A DNA stretch of 64,000 nt. Origin: Deltaproteobacteria bacterium. GTDB lineage: Bacteria > Desulfobacterota > Syntrophobacteria > Syntrophobacterales > Thermodesulforhabdaceae. The position numbers and the translations under genes are program-made. The notes under the pieces are model-generated. The model was not told where the DNA came from. It saw nothing but the letters and a program-made list of their open reading frames with translations, and made no database searches. The DNA lies in the NCBI GenBank assembly GCA_019309115.1, contig JAFDGW010000013.1, positions 47,744 to 111,743 of the forward strand. The letters run 5' to 3'. Positions 1 through 9,425 of this stretch are shown in pieces. The first letter of the stretch is position 1, and the number at the start of each line of letters is the position of its first letter.

Positions 1-2001
1 GTTACATACGGAACCAATAACGAGTTCGGCTTTGATTATCTCCGAGACAACATGAAGTTTCGTCTCGAAGACATGGTACAACGCGAGCTTTATTACGCCA
101 TAGTGGATGAGGTTGACAGCATCCTAATTGACGAAGCAAGAACCCCGCTTATAATTTCTGGTCCTTCAGAAAAATCCACGGAGCTTTATTATCGGATAAA
201 TCGCATAATCCCAAAACTAAGGCGAGATATTCACTTCAGTGTTGACGAAAAAAGCAACGCGGTGACCCTCACCGAAGAGGGTGTTGCTCGGGTAGAGGAA
301 CTCCTTGGTGTTGAAAACTTGTATGATCCTCGAAATATAGATCTATTGCACCATGTTAATCAAGCTCTGAAAGCCCACCACCTTTTCAAGAAGGATGTTC
401 ATTATGTGGTGAAAGGTGGAAAAGTAATAATTGTTGACGAGTTTACCGGTCGCCTTATGCCAGGAAGGCGTTATAGTGACGGACTTCACCAGGCGTTGGA
501 AGCAAAGGAGGGAGTGCGCATAGAGAACGAGAACCAGACGCTTGCTACTATTACCTTTCAGAATTACTTCCGCATGTACGAAAAGCTAGCAGGCATGACA
601 GGTACGGCGGAAACCGAGGCAGAAGAATTTGCAAAGATTTATAACCTTGATGTCATCGTGATTCCAACTCACAAGAAGATGATCCGAGTTGATTATCCTG
701 ATTGTATTTACAAAACGGAAAAGGAAAAGTTCAGGGCAGTTGTCAGGGAGATAAAAGAGCTTCACGAGCAGGGAAGGCCGGTTCTTGTTGGTACTGTAAG
801 CATAGAAAAGTCTGAGCGACTCAGTGCAATGCTTAAACGGGAAGGTATTCCGCATCAGGTGCTGAATGCAAAGCATCATGAAAAGGAAGCTCAGATCATA
901 GCAAAGGCCGGGCAACGGGGTGCCGTTACCATTGCGACCAATATGGCAGGCCGCGGTACAGATATAGTGCTTGGTGAAGGTGTGGCCGAACTAGGTGGAC
1001 TTCATGTGATCGGTACGGAAAGACATGAATCTAGGCGCATAGATAATCAGCTTCGAGGAAGATCTGGACGTCAGGGCGATCCCGGATCGTCACGATTTTA
1101 TCTTTCCCTTGAAGATGACCTTATGAGGATATTTGCTTCCGACAGGATTGCCCGGCTTATGGACAAAGTTGGAATGGAAGAGGATGTCCCCATTGAGAAC
1201 AGGCTTGTGACGCGTGCCATCGAAAATGCCCAGAAACAGGTTGAAGCTCACAATTTCAGCATTCGTAAGCAACTTCTCGAGTTTGACGACGTGATGAACC
1301 AGCAGCGCGAAGTGATCTACAACCAGAGAAGAGAAGCACTGGCTGGGGGTAACCTAAGGGAAGTAATACTTGATATGGTACATGATGTCGTGGATACACT
1401 AGTTTCCGAATATTGTAGCAACGAACTTTCTCCGGACGAATGGGACCTGGATCGACTTCAGAGAGAAGTTTATCAAACGTTCGGCATAATTCTGGATACG
1501 TCCAGACTCCAGGAACTAAGCAGCAGTGACGACGTGATGGATTTCGTTTTTCGTATGGCGGAGAACAGATACTGTGAAAGAGAAACGGAAATTGGTGAAG
1601 AGATTTTCCGTCAGCTAGAAAGTTTTATTCTCTTGCAGAACGTTGACAATCACTGGAAGGATCACCTGCTCAGCATGGATCACCTCAAAGAAGGTATTGG
1701 TCTGCGTGGCTATGGTCAGGAGGATCCTCTGGTGGCTTATAAACGAGAGGCTCATCAACTTTTTGATGAGATGATCCAGCGAATAAAGTTTGATACGGTA
1801 AAAATGCTATATCATGTTCAGGTTCAGCGAGAAGAAGAGGTCAGAGAGCTCAGGCGCGAGCAGGAATCCCAGCCTATGTATTACGGTGGAGGGGAAGGTG
1901 GGGTATCGAAAACACCAGTGCGAAAAAAGAAGAAGGTGGGAAGAAATGACCCATGTCCATGTGGCAGCGGAAAAAAATACAAAAAATGCTGTGGTCGTTA
2001 G
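1..2001 (+). CDS. secA: SecA preprotein translocase ATPase, 5'-truncated by the window edge
   Basis: SecA is the cytosolic ATPase motor that drives unfolded preproteins through SecYEG. The frame is open from base 1, so the N-terminal part (including Walker A) lies outside the window and about 666 residues are visible. Recognisable motor motifs are [15 protein letters not shown] at the very start, [15 protein letters not shown] (Walker B region), [15 protein letters not shown] and [15 protein letters not shown] (helicase motifs V and VI). The scaffold/wing region follows. The C-terminus ends in [13 protein letters not shown], the zinc-binding SEC-C motif that contacts SecB or ribosomes. argJ begins inside its 3' end. 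The call is secure. Confidence 0.98.
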   Translation, partial: VTYGTNNEFGFDYLRDNMKFRLEDMVQRELYYAIVDEVDSILIDEARTPLIISGPSEKSTELYYRINRIIPKLRRDIHFSVDEKSNAVTLTEEGVARVEELLGVENLYDPRNIDLLHHVNQALKAHHLFKKDVHYVVKGGKVIIVDEFTGRLMPGRRYSDGLHQALEAKEGVRIENENQTLATITFQNYFRMYEKLAGMTGTAETEAEEFAKIYNLDVIVIPTHKKMIRVDYPDCIYKTEKEKFRAVVREIKELHEQGRPVLVGTVSIEKSERLSAMLKREGIPHQVLNAKHHEKEAQIIAKAGQRGAVTIATNMAGRGTDIVLGEGVAELGGLHVIGTERHESRRIDNQLRGRSGRQGDPGSSRFYLSLEDDLMRIFASDRIARLMDKVGMEEDVPIENRLVTRAIENAQKQVEAHNFSIRKQLLEFDDVMNQQREVIYNQRREALAGGNLREVILDMVHDVVDTLVSEYCSNELSPDEWDLDRLQREVYQTFGIILDTSRLQELSSSDDVMDFVFRMAENRYCERETEIGEEIFRQLESFILLQNVDNHWKDHLLSMDHLKEGIGLRGYGQEDPLVAYKREAHQLFDEMIQRIKFDTVKMLYHVQVQREEEVRELRREQESQPMYYGGGEGGVSKTPVRKKKKVGRNDPCPCGSGKKYKKCCGR

Positions 2002-3208
2002 GAAACCTTTCGTTATTGAGGGTTTTAGGGTTAACGCAGTTTCGTGCAATATGAGGTACAGCGGGAGGCTGGATCTTGCCCTCATTGCTACGGAAAGATT
2101 TCTGAAGGTTCCTGTGGCGGCAGTGTTTACGCAGAATCTTTTCGCGGCTGCTCCTGTTGAAGTATCCAGAAGGCATCTGAAAAGCAGTGGGGGAATGGGT
2201 TGTGCGGTACTAATTAATTCAGGTATTGCCAACGCTTGTACTGGCGATAGGGGTATTAAACTTGCCGAAGAGACCTGCCGTAAGGTTGCAAAAGCAATTT
2301 CCGTTTCCTCTGAGTCGGTTCTAGTGGCATCTACCGGGGTTATAGGCCCTCACATAAAGGTTAAAGCCGTGGAAGGTGTGTTACCGGAACTCGTTAATGG
2401 TCTTGCCCCAGATAAGTGGGATTCCGTTGCAAAGGCCATAATGACAACTGACACAGTTCCAAAGAGTGCTTATGCTGAAATGATGGTAGGCGGTGAGACA
2501 GTGAAGGTTGGTGGAGTTGCCAAGGGATCAGGTATGATTGCTCCTAACATGGCAACCATGCTTGCCTTTTTGTGTACCAATGTGCATGTTAATCAGAAAA
2601 TTCTTCAGGAAATGCTTGCAAAGGCCGTTGACGAGAGTTTTAACCGCATAACCGTTGATGGGGATACCAGCACTAACGATACTGTTATGATGTTTGCCGC
2701 AGGGCCGGATGGTGTTGCGAAGATTTTGACGGGGCGTGAGCCGGAGGCTGAGGTTATCTATGAACTAATTTGTAATGTGTGTCAGGACTTAGCCTGTCAA
2801 ATTGTGGAAGATGGAGAAGGGGCGACCAAATTTGTGGAAATAACCGTGACCGGCGCTGCTTCTAAAGAGGATGCCAAACGCATTGCAAAGTGCATTGCTG
2901 AATCTCCCTTGGTCAAGACGGCTTTTTATGGTGGCGATGCCAATTGGGGACGTATTGTTGCTGCTGCCGGCAGGGCAGGCGTTCGATTCGACCCCAAGAA
3001 GGTATCTCTTTATTTTGACGATCTTTGCGTCTTCAAAGATGGTGTGCCCGTTTTATTGCCAGATGTTGAGAAAAGAGCGTCTGAGGTTTTCGGTAAAGAC
3101 AGGATCTTTGTTAAGCTGGTTTTGCGGGAAGGTATCGGAGAAGCGACGGTTTGGACGTGTGACCTTTCACATGGATACGTGGACATAAATGCAAGTTATA
3201 GAACATGA
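1946..3208 (+). CDS. argJ: Bifunctional ornithine acetyltransferase / N-acetylglutamate synthase
   Basis: ArgJ transfers the acetyl group from N-acetylornithine to glutamate, giving the cyclic arginine pathway. The protein of about 420 residues has the family self-cleavage site [14 protein letters not shown]; the Thr after MA is the nucleophile exposed when the precursor splits into alpha and beta chains. GDTSTNDT and the C-terminal GDANWGRI are also conserved. The open frame reaches back to 1814 inside secA, but the likely start is ATG 1946, preceded by an AAGGTGGG-like ribosome site, giving a 56-nt overlap with secA. GTG 1991 is an alternative start. Whether the enzyme is bifunctional cannot be read from the sequence alone. 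Confidence 0.93.
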   Translation: MTHVHVAAEKNTKNAVVVRKPFVIEGFRVNAVSCNMRYSGRLDLALIATERFLKVPVAAVFTQNLFAAAPVEVSRRHLKSSGGMGCAVLINSGIANACTGDRGIKLAEETCRKVAKAISVSSESVLVASTGVIGPHIKVKAVEGVLPELVNGLAPDKWDSVAKAIMTTDTVPKSAYAEMMVGGETVKVGGVAKGSGMIAPNMATMLAFLCTNVHVNQKILQEMLAKAVDESFNRITVDGDTSTNDTVMMFAAGPDGVAKILTGREPEAEVIYELICNVCQDLACQIVEDGEGATKFVEITVTGAASKEDAKRIAKCIAESPLVKTAFYGGDANWGRIVAAAGRAGVRFDPKKVSLYFDDLCVFKDGVPVLLPDVEKRASEVFGKDRIFVKLVLREGIGEATVWTCDLSHGYVDINASYRT

Positions 3209-3230
3209 AATCACTGTAGGGGATGTTGAC

Positions 3231-3286
3231 GTAAGACGTAAGACGCATCACGTATCACGTATCACGCATCACGTATTACGTATCAC
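3231..3286. repeat. Heptanucleotide tandem repeat, 8 units
   Basis: Eight contiguous 7-bp units lie between argJ and the next gene. The first two read GTAAGAC; the others are variants of GTATCAC (GCATCAC, GTATTAC). The 7-bp period is exact over all 56 bp. It is not coding in a plausible frame. The same 7-bp design with other unit sequences recurs inside the BREX genes from 50.7 to 61.6 kb. Confidence 0.9.
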
Positions 3287-3316
3287 GTTAAAAGTTGATC
3301 GACGGAAGGGAAGCCA

Positions 3317-4474
3317 ATGGGAGTTGTCAAAAGTTACGAAGAGATTAACGAAAAAATTCAGCAGGGTAAGGTGGTTGTGATCACTGCCGAGGAAATGACG
3401 CAAATTGTAAAGGACAGGGGCACAAAATATGCTGCTCAAGAGGTCGATATAGTAACCACCGGAACCTTTGCTCCTATGTGTTCATCCGGGGCCTTTGTGA
3501 ATTTTGGGCATACTCAGCCTCCTATTAAAGCTCATAGGGTATGGTTAAACGATGTACCAGCCTATGCGGGTCTTGCCGCTGTGGATTTTTACATCGGAGC
3601 AACGGAACCTAGCGTGGACGATCCACTTAATAAGATTCATCCCGGATTATTTCAATACGGCGGTGGCCATGTGATTCACGATCTGGTGAGCGGTAAACCT
3701 GTGAGACTAAAAGCAGAAGGTTACGGAACGGATTGCTATCCCAATCGATTCGTAGAAAAAACCGTGTACCTAAAGGATCTTCCCAATGCTGTTCTTTGCA
3801 ATCCTCGGAATGCTTATCAAAATTATAACTGCGCTGTGAACTTGTCTTCAAAAACAATTTATACCTATATGGGGGTTTTGAAACCTAAATTGGGCAATGC
3901 AAATTACTCAACGTCGGGTTGTCTAAGTCCTCTGCTGAACGATCCTTATTACAAGACAATAGGGCTTGGGACTCGTATTTTTCTTGGTGGTGGGGTTGGG
4001 TATGTGGTCTGGCACGGCACGCAGCATAATCCCGGGGTTCCAAGAAATGAAAAAGGGGTACCTAGGGCTCCGGCAGGGACCCTTATGTTGCTGGGAGACC
4101 TTAAGCAGATGCAACCGAGATGGCTTGTGGGAGTCAGTATCCTTGGTTATGGCTGTTCCCTTGCCGTCGGGGTAGGAATTCCAATTCCAATTCTTAACGA
4201 AGAGATGGCATACTATACCGGTGTGGGAGACGAAGACATAGTGACACAGGTTAAGGATTATAGCTTTACTGAAACGGAGCCTCTTGGGGAAGTGTCCTAT
4301 GCTGAGTTAAAGAGGGGAGTCATAAAAGTTATGGGGAAAGAAGTCCCCACAGTCCCGCTGTCCAGTTACATCAGAGCGAAGGAAATTGCGGAAAGCTTGA
4401 AAACCTGGATTAAAGAAGGACGGTTCTTTCTTGGAAAGCCTCAGGAACTTCTTCCGTGTTCCACCGAAACCTGA
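3317..4474 (+). CDS. Homocysteine biosynthesis protein, HcyBio (DUF39) family
   Basis: This 385-residue protein matches the HcyBio/COG1900 family, found in methanogens and sulfate-reducing bacteria. Family members are implicated in making homocysteine by sulfide incorporation at the level of aspartate semialdehyde. Conserved cysteine contexts are visible: CSSGAFVNFGHTQPPIK near residue 55, YGTDCYPN near 137 and STSGCLSPLL near 195. A glycine-rich stretch (FLGGGVGYVVWHGTQHNPG) follows. No C-terminal CBS or ferredoxin domain is present and no ferredoxin partner gene is adjacent. It overlaps larE by 44 nt, so the two are probably co-transcribed and share a sulfur-related theme. The family call is strong; the in vivo role is inferred from homologues. 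Confidence 0.88.
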   Translation: MGVVKSYEEINEKIQQGKVVVITAEEMTQIVKDRGTKYAAQEVDIVTTGTFAPMCSSGAFVNFGHTQPPIKAHRVWLNDVPAYAGLAAVDFYIGATEPSVDDPLNKIHPGLFQYGGGHVIHDLVSGKPVRLKAEGYGTDCYPNRFVEKTVYLKDLPNAVLCNPRNAYQNYNCAVNLSSKTIYTYMGVLKPKLGNANYSTSGCLSPLLNDPYYKTIGLGTRIFLGGGVGYVVWHGTQHNPGVPRNEKGVPRAPAGTLMLLGDLKQMQPRWLVGVSILGYGCSLAVGVGIPIPILNEEMAYYTGVGDEDIVTQVKDYSFTETEPLGEVSYAELKRGVIKVMGKEVPTVPLSSYIRAKEIAESLKTWIKEGRFFLGKPQELLPCSTET

Positions 4475-5294
4475 CCTGGCGGTTAAATTTCGGCAATTAA
4501 AAAAAATTATGGAGGAACATAACCGCTGGTTTCTAGCCTATTCGGGAGGGCTTGATAGTAGTTTACTTCTGTCTTTTGCAGCTTTCGAGACCTTCATAAG
4601 AATTACCCCTGTTTTTGTCGACCACGAACTGGTGCCTTCTGGGGAAAGACAGCGGGCCAAGCGATTTGTCGATTTGCTCCGTGGATGTTTGGATTCTAAA
4701 GATAAGATTGATGCGCTTTTAACGGTTGATGTTTCGGTTTTGGACGTTCCGGAAGTGAAAAACAATTCCCGATCCAGATGCTATTTCTGTAAACTGATGA
4801 TCATGAACAAAATTCTGGATATTGCGAAAAGTGAAGGTGGTTTGGTTTGCGACGGAACCCTGGCAACAGACAATGCACTCCATCGACCTGGAATTAAGGC
4901 ACTTAAAGAGCTCAGAATAAGAAGTCCTTTGAGTGAGTGTGGAATAACCAAGGGGGATAGCATTGTTTTTGGCAATGTTTTGGTTGAGCAAACCGGGTTT
5001 GAATGGATGCGATTTGAAAGTTGTCTTGCCACCAGATTACCCTATGATTTTCCCATAACTGTGGATTTACTGAAGGGTTTGGACACAGTCGAAAGAATTG
5101 TCAAAAGAGAGGTCCGGGGACCGGTACGGGCAAGGTACCATCCTGAGTACAAAATGGTAAGGCTGGAAATTGCTGTGGAGGAGTTCGGAATTTTTTTGAG
5201 AACTGATCTTGCCAACAGACTAGTTGATGAGGTGAAATCTCTGGGCTTTTCGAGGGTTGTGCTAGATCTTGAGGGATATCGAGAAGAGGATTAA
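4431..5294 (+). CDS. larE: LarE-like ATP-dependent sulfurtransferase (PP-loop)
   Basis: LarE activates a pyridinium carboxylate with ATP and donates sulfur during synthesis of the nickel-pincer cofactor. The 287-residue protein has the PP-loop SGGLDSSLL near residue 40, RCYFCK near 122, the DGTLATDN...RPG stretch near 140-155 and SCLATRLPY near 200. The last contains the cysteine that in some LarE proteins is the sacrificial sulfur donor. The start is TTG 4431, preceded by AAGGA; ATG 4509 would leave too little sequence before the PP-loop. larB, larC and larA are not in the window, so a role in another sulfur transfer pathway remains possible. Confidence 0.82.
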   Translation: MESLRNFFRVPPKPDLAVKFRQLKKIMEEHNRWFLAYSGGLDSSLLLSFAAFETFIRITPVFVDHELVPSGERQRAKRFVDLLRGCLDSKDKIDALLTVDVSVLDVPEVKNNSRSRCYFCKLMIMNKILDIAKSEGGLVCDGTLATDNALHRPGIKALKELRIRSPLSECGITKGDSIVFGNVLVEQTGFEWMRFESCLATRLPYDFPITVDLLKGLDTVERIVKREVRGPVRARYHPEYKMVRLEIAVEEFGIFLRTDLANRLVDEVKSLGFSRVVLDLEGYREED

Positions 5295-5375
5295 CATTGT
5301 TGAGTAGGATGATCCTAAGATTCTGAAAGTACTACACCTTTTGATTTTCATAAAGTCGATTGAAAAGGGGAGCTG

Positions 5376-6377
5376 TTGCGAGCAAGAAAGCGGTCAGTAA
5401 AGGGTATAGGATTGATTTCTGGAGGACTCGATAGCCTTCTTGCAGCCAAGATTTTGCAAGAACAGGGTGTGGATGTGCTTGGGATAACCTTTACTACGCC
5501 CTTTTGGGATTGTTCTGTTGCCTGCGCTTCAGCAAGGGACGCCTCGATTCCTGTAAGAGTAGTGGATATTTCTGTTGAACACTTGGAGGTTGTGAAAAAC
5601 CCTGTATATGGTTATGGCTCAAATATGAATCCATGTATAGACTGTCATGGACTGATGATCCGGATTGCTGGGCGTATAATGGAGGAAGAAGGAGCTGATT
5701 TTATTTTTACTGGTGAAGTGGTAGGTCAAAGACCCATGAGTCAGAGAATGGATGCTCTGAGAAGCGTGGAAAAATTGTCGGGTTACGGTGGTAGGGTTTT
5801 AAGGCCGCTGAGTGCAAAGCTTCTTCCAGAAACGGAAGTTGAAAAGTTAGGGCTTGTTGATAGAAGCAGGCTACTGGCTATTCAGGGTAGAAGCCGTAAA
5901 AAGCAGATAGAACTAGCCAGGCTTTTTGGGTTAAAAACATTTTCGCCACCTGGTGGAGGGTGTTTGCTGACGAAGGAGGGCTTTTCTAGTAAATTACGAA
6001 AACTACTTGGTAGTAGTCCCAACGTCAGTGTTCGCCACATAGAAATGTTGAAAGCTGGTCGGTTTTTCATTCTTCCCGGTAATAATTGTTTTTTTCTGGG
6101 GCGTAATCACATGGATAACATGCGACTTCAAGAACTTGCCGACCTGTACAGAGAAACCCTCTTTGTTTGCAAAGGGGTTCCGGGTCCGAAAGGACTCCTT
6201 TTATCTACTTCCTCGGCCGAAGACGTTGTGAAACTTGCCGCCATAATTACTGCCTCTTTCAGTGATGCTTCTCCAGGTCAGGAAGTTATGGTAGAATGGC
6301 GCAATATTCAATGCAAAGATGTGTTTCAAATAAGGAGCCGTTCACGACAAGAATTTGATGATTTAATGATTAGATAG
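5376..6377 (+). CDS. PP-loop tRNA-thiolation-like protein (ThiI/MnmA-type ATPase domain)
   Basis: A 333-residue protein with an N-terminal nucleotide-binding PP-loop (GLISGGLDSLLAAKIL), a conserved PCIDCHGLMIRIAG motif and FTGEVVGQRPMSQR, as in the group of uncharacterised tRNA 2-/4-thiouridylase-like proteins. A glycine-rich PPGGGCLLT lies near residue 190 and a C-terminal part of about 110 residues resembles the NFACT-R/DUF814 add-on seen in this group. The start is TTG 5376 after an AAAGGGGAG ribosome site. The protein probably adenylates RNA or another substrate for sulfur transfer. It follows hcyBio and larE, making three consecutive genes related to sulfur handling. The exact substrate is unknown. 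Confidence 0.7.
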   Translation: MRARKRSVKGIGLISGGLDSLLAAKILQEQGVDVLGITFTTPFWDCSVACASARDASIPVRVVDISVEHLEVVKNPVYGYGSNMNPCIDCHGLMIRIAGRIMEEEGADFIFTGEVVGQRPMSQRMDALRSVEKLSGYGGRVLRPLSAKLLPETEVEKLGLVDRSRLLAIQGRSRKKQIELARLFGLKTFSPPGGGCLLTKEGFSSKLRKLLGSSPNVSVRHIEMLKAGRFFILPGNNCFFLGRNHMDNMRLQELADLYRETLFVCKGVPGPKGLLLSTSSAEDVVKLAAIITASFSDASPGQEVMVEWRNIQCKDVFQIRSRSRQEFDDLMIR

Positions 6378-6492
6378 TGTTTTTGGTAAAAGTTTGCTTT
6401 TCTCTTTGCTTTCTCTATAAGTAATGCATATATTTTTAAAGTTAAGTTCTAGTGTTTAGAAAATTTGTAGTTTTCATGGGGAAGGAGGAAAT

Positions 6493-6534
6493 ATGGTAGA
6501 ATCGAGGCAGGTTTGCACCTGCGAAAAGTGCTGA
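6493..6534 (+). CDS. Possible 13-residue cysteine-rich leader peptide
   Basis: A perfect AAGGAGG ribosome site sits 6 nt before ATG 6493. The frame encodes 13 residues, MVESRQVCTCEKC, and stops with TGA. The three cysteines in CTCEKC could bind a metal, or could make the peptide a cysteine-sensing leader for the zinc-ribbon gene that starts 51 nt downstream. Nothing besides the ribosome site and composition supports translation. Confidence 0.3.
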   Translation: MVESRQVCTCEKC

Positions 6535-6584
6535 TTATAGAGGAGTCCTGAATTCTGACATTCGGGGAGGTTTCAGGAGCGACA

Positions 6585-6950
6585 ATGAGGCGTGGTAATG
6601 GGGCAGGGGTACCAACTCACATTATTGTCTGTCCCTTTTGTGAAGCCGGTCTTCCTATTCCAGACGATTTTGACGCTATTTACAGGTGTGAGTGTGGTGC
6701 CTGTTACAAGGTTTGCAGTGACAATATGCTTGAACGCGGAGTCTATGATATAGCAGAGGAATTGTGGACGGAGGAGGAACTGCATTTTATCCAAAATGTT
6801 CCCCTTGATGTTTGCAATATAGTGGTAGAAAAGGATTTCGACAGGTTGCTGGATCTCAGGCAATCAAGCGATGCTGCTATCCTTGAACGTTTCTGCAAGT
6901 ATGACACCAGAGAACACCTCAGTTTGGTTTGGGTAAAGAGGCTTATCTAA
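6585..6950 (+). CDS. Small zinc-ribbon protein of unknown function
   Basis: This 121-residue protein has an N-terminal zinc-ribbon-like arrangement, CPFC at about residue 16 followed by CECGACYKVC at about 34-43. The rest is acidic and probably helical with no motif I recognise. It has a GGAGG-type ribosome site and stands alone between the PP-loop gene and the OmpA-like gene. The zinc site suggests nucleic-acid or protein binding, but no function can be assigned. Confidence 0.6.
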   Translation: MRRGNGAGVPTHIIVCPFCEAGLPIPDDFDAIYRCECGACYKVCSDNMLERGVYDIAEELWTEEELHFIQNVPLDVCNIVVEKDFDRLLDLRQSSDAAILERFCKYDTREHLSLVWVKRLI

Positions 6951-7070
6951 ACCGAAGACTTAAGTTGAGGTGAAGCATTTTTACTGTCGATTGGAGGTGG
7001 ATAAAGCGAGAAAATAGCTTAACAAGGAAGGTTTGTTTATTGTGAGTTAACTTGAGAAGGAGGTACAAGG

Positions 7071-8075
7071 ATGAGGTTAAAAAAATTATTGCTTGGTTTA
7101 TTAGTAGTAGCCGTTGCATTGGTGGGGTTTATTCCAGCTCAAGCCAAATTGGTTCCTAAAATTGACCATTTTGTTCTCTTTGTTGATCAGTCAGGTTCCA
7201 TGTATATGACTCATAAGGTAATGAAGGATTTAAAGATAAGGCTGGTTAAAAAAGTTCTTTCCGATATGAATGAGCTTATACCCGAGCTTGGATATCATGG
7301 GTCTATTCAATTATTTGCTCCCCTTCAGCAGGTTCTTGGACCGCAGGAATACAAGCGATCGGCTTTTGCCCAGGCTATTGGCACAATTCGTGAGGATCAG
7401 AAAATTTACGGCAGGCTGACTCCGATGGGGCCGGGTATATTAGGTTTGGATCCTCTTCTGGCTCAGATGACTGGTCGTAAGGCGGTTATTATTTTTTCTG
7501 ATGGCGAAGCCAATAAGGGTTCAGACCCTGTTATGGAGTCTCAGGCCCTTTCCAAAAAATATCCTAATCTTTGCTTCCATGTGGTTTCCTTTGCAGAAAC
7601 TTCAAAAGGAAAGGCTATCCTGGAAAAGATTAGCAAGATTGGCAGTTGTATTATGGTCGATGGTGTTACCCTGTTGAACGACAAAGAGGCTTTGGCCAAG
7701 TTCGTAAAAGATGTTTTCTACGAAGAAGTTCCCGAAGAGCGGATAGTACTTAGGGGTATTCACTTTGATTTTGATAAGTACAACATTAAACCCGAGTGGA
7801 TTCCAGTTCTTGACGAAGGCGTTGCGGTTCTGCAAAAGCATCCAGAAATCAAAATCATTATTGAGGGTCATACCGATTCCATAGGTACGGAAGCCTACAA
7901 CCAGAAACTATCTGAACGTAGGGCTAAAGCAGTTTTTGATTATTTTGTTAGCAAGGGTATTTCGCCAGATCGAATGAAGACAGTTGGCTTTGGTGAATTG
8001 AGACCAAAGGCTGACAATTCCACGGCTGAAGGTAGAGCAATAAATAGGCGCGTCGAAATTAAGATTGTAAAGTAA
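7071..8075 (+). CDS. Exported VWA-OmpA peptidoglycan-associated protein
   Basis: A 334-residue envelope protein. The N-terminus is a signal peptide ending near FIPAQA-K (residue 25). A von Willebrand factor A domain follows, with a MIDAS-type DQSGSM motif at about residues 38-43 and IIFSDGEANKGSD near 140. The C-terminal OmpA domain (about 225-334) carries IEGHTDSIGTEAYNQKLSERR and the ending GRAINRRVEI, which bind diaminopimelate of peptidoglycan. It is therefore a periplasmic or outer-membrane protein tethered to the wall. The ribosome site GAGAAGGAGG is strong. A terminator follows at 8104. Confidence 0.9.
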   Translation: MRLKKLLLGLLVVAVALVGFIPAQAKLVPKIDHFVLFVDQSGSMYMTHKVMKDLKIRLVKKVLSDMNELIPELGYHGSIQLFAPLQQVLGPQEYKRSAFAQAIGTIREDQKIYGRLTPMGPGILGLDPLLAQMTGRKAVIIFSDGEANKGSDPVMESQALSKKYPNLCFHVVSFAETSKGKAILEKISKIGSCIMVDGVTLLNDKEALAKFVKDVFYEEVPEERIVLRGIHFDFDKYNIKPEWIPVLDEGVAVLQKHPEIKIIIEGHTDSIGTEAYNQKLSERRAKAVFDYFVSKGISPDRMKTVGFGELRPKADNSTAEGRAINRRVEIKIVK

Positions 8076-8103
8076 TAACCTGAAAAGAGGATGTTAAAAA
8101 TAG

Positions 8104-8140
8104 AAACCCGCCTCGCAGCATGGCGGGTTTCACTCTTTTT
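8104..8140 (+). terminator. Rho-independent terminator after the VWA-OmpA gene
   Basis: A perfect 9-bp stem (AAACCCGCC / GGCGGGTTT) closes a 9-nt loop and is followed by a T-rich tail, CACTCTTTTT. It lies 29 nt after the stop codon. Its presence also shows that the next gene cannot start at 8091. Confidence 0.9.
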
Positions 8141-8153
8141 GGAGAGAGTGTTT

Positions 8154-8576
8154 ATGCTGGAAAGACCGGTGATATTATGTGAAATCCTACTGAGTCTTAT
8201 GCTTTGTGCTGTTGCGGCTCATACGGAAGATAGTCTTTTGAAAACCACACGCTTCGATGAATTTTCGAAACACTGGTTTGATATGTTGAAATCTAAAGGA
8301 TGCTACAGCAAAGAACACCTGTGCTTCATTAAGGACCCGAGTGATCCAAAAAGGGTTATTGCAGAATACAGAGAAATTAAGCGGATTATGGAGAAAAGGG
8401 TGAAAAAGACAGCTTCTGAAACAGTGCCTTATGTTGGGGTTCTAAAGTATTATGTGATAACATATAGGGCTAGGGGTGATAGCAAAGAAGCCGCCAGCAA
8501 GGGCAAGTTTAAAATAACCGATCAGAGTATAACCACAGAAATATTTTATTATAAGAACGGAGCCTGGGTGTATTAA
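8154..8576 (+). CDS. Small exported protein of unknown function
   Basis: The open frame extends to 8091 but runs through the terminator hairpin, so the start is placed at ATG 8154 behind a GGAGAGAG ribosome site. This gives 140 residues. Residues 1-22 form a hydrophobic signal peptide (LLSLMLCAVAA). The mature part is basic, with one Cys pair (GCYSKEHLC). No family is recognised. It precedes another exported protein by 19 nt, so the two probably form a small operon. Confidence 0.6.
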   Translation: MLERPVILCEILLSLMLCAVAAHTEDSLLKTTRFDEFSKHWFDMLKSKGCYSKEHLCFIKDPSDPKRVIAEYREIKRIMEKRVKKTASETVPYVGVLKYYVITYRARGDSKEAASKGKFKITDQSITTEIFYYKNGAWVY

Positions 8577-8595
8577 GGCTATTGACGGTTGATCC

Positions 8596-9054
8596 ATGCG
8601 CAGCCGCTGTGTCCTACCTTATCTTGAGATTTGGCTTTTTGTAATCGTTTTTGCTGTACTACGTTTATCTTACGGATTTTCTAATGAATTTTGTGCTCAG
8701 AACGGTGGATTGGTTTTATGTGTTGAACCTATGGGAATTGCTCCAGCTTCAATGCTGATACCCGAAGAAACATCCTCTGTCTCTTTTGGTATATTTAAAC
8801 TAAAAATCCAAAACATTAGTGAGCAACCTATTCCGATATCCCCTGAGGACTTTTACTGTGTGACATTATCGGGAAGAGCGGTCGTTATCGACGCTGCGCT
8901 TTATGAAAAAATAAAATGGCCTGGAAAGCTTGAAAATTACCAACTGTTGCCGCAAGAAGGAATAGAGCGTTTCGTATTTTTCCCGAGTTCACGCGATTAC
9001 ATTAGGGCTATAATTCACCGAACTGAGCCGGTGGTAGAGGTTCGCCTTTTCTGA
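8596..9054 (+). CDS. Small exported beta-rich protein of unknown function
   Basis: A 152-residue protein with an N-terminal hydrophobic segment (about residues 8-27, IWLFVIVFAVLRLSYG) that is a signal peptide or anchor. The mature part alternates in a beta-strand-like manner (FGIFKLKIQNISEQPIPISP), reminiscent of immunoglobulin-like DUF4352-type exported proteins, but the match is too weak to name. It lies 19 nt after the previous exported-protein gene. Confidence 0.55.
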   Translation: MRSRCVLPYLEIWLFVIVFAVLRLSYGFSNEFCAQNGGLVLCVEPMGIAPASMLIPEETSSVSFGIFKLKIQNISEQPIPISPEDFYCVTLSGRAVVIDAALYEKIKWPGKLENYQLLPQEGIERFVFFPSSRDYIRAIIHRTEPVVEVRLF

Positions 9055-9149
9055 GAAAATCTTGTAATTTTGCATAATTGTTATTAGGATCTGTTTGTGC
9101 CCTTGTTTATGAAACTAAACAACCGTAAATATAAATTACAACTGTAGAG

Positions 9150-9425
9150 ATGAAAACAAAAAGAGCAATAGTCCTGGAATTAAACAACTTGACAGAAAAA
9201 CAGCAGATAATACTGGGACACCTCACCTACCACGCCGGAAAGCTCTGGAATCAAGCCAACTACCTCGTAAAGAACAGATTAGCAAAACCTGACTATAGAG
9301 GCCTATACAACAAACTCAAAGACACATCCTTACACCTGCGTTTCTTGCAATCCCGTTCAGCTCAAATAGTTCTTGACGAACTATCAAGAGGGTGGAGCGG
9401 AGTAATTCACTGGAGGGGTAGTTGA
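9150..9425 (+). pseudogene. TnpB (IS200/IS605-type) N-terminal fragment
   Basis: The 91-residue frame matches the first 80 or so residues of TnpB, the RNA-guided nuclease encoded by IS200/IS605 elements: RAIVLELNNLTEKQ, KLWNQANYLVKNR and LQSRSAQIVLDELSRGW. Homology stops near 9399. The RuvC motifs and zinc finger are missing and the frame then runs into the cheR ribosome site. TnpA, reRNA and element ends are not visible. It is a decayed relic of an insertion abutting the chemotaxis operon. Confidence 0.8.

Noticed and set aside
8091..8153. Upstream start for the exported protein at 8154
   Set aside because: The added codons run through a clear terminator hairpin and there is no ribosome site before 8091.
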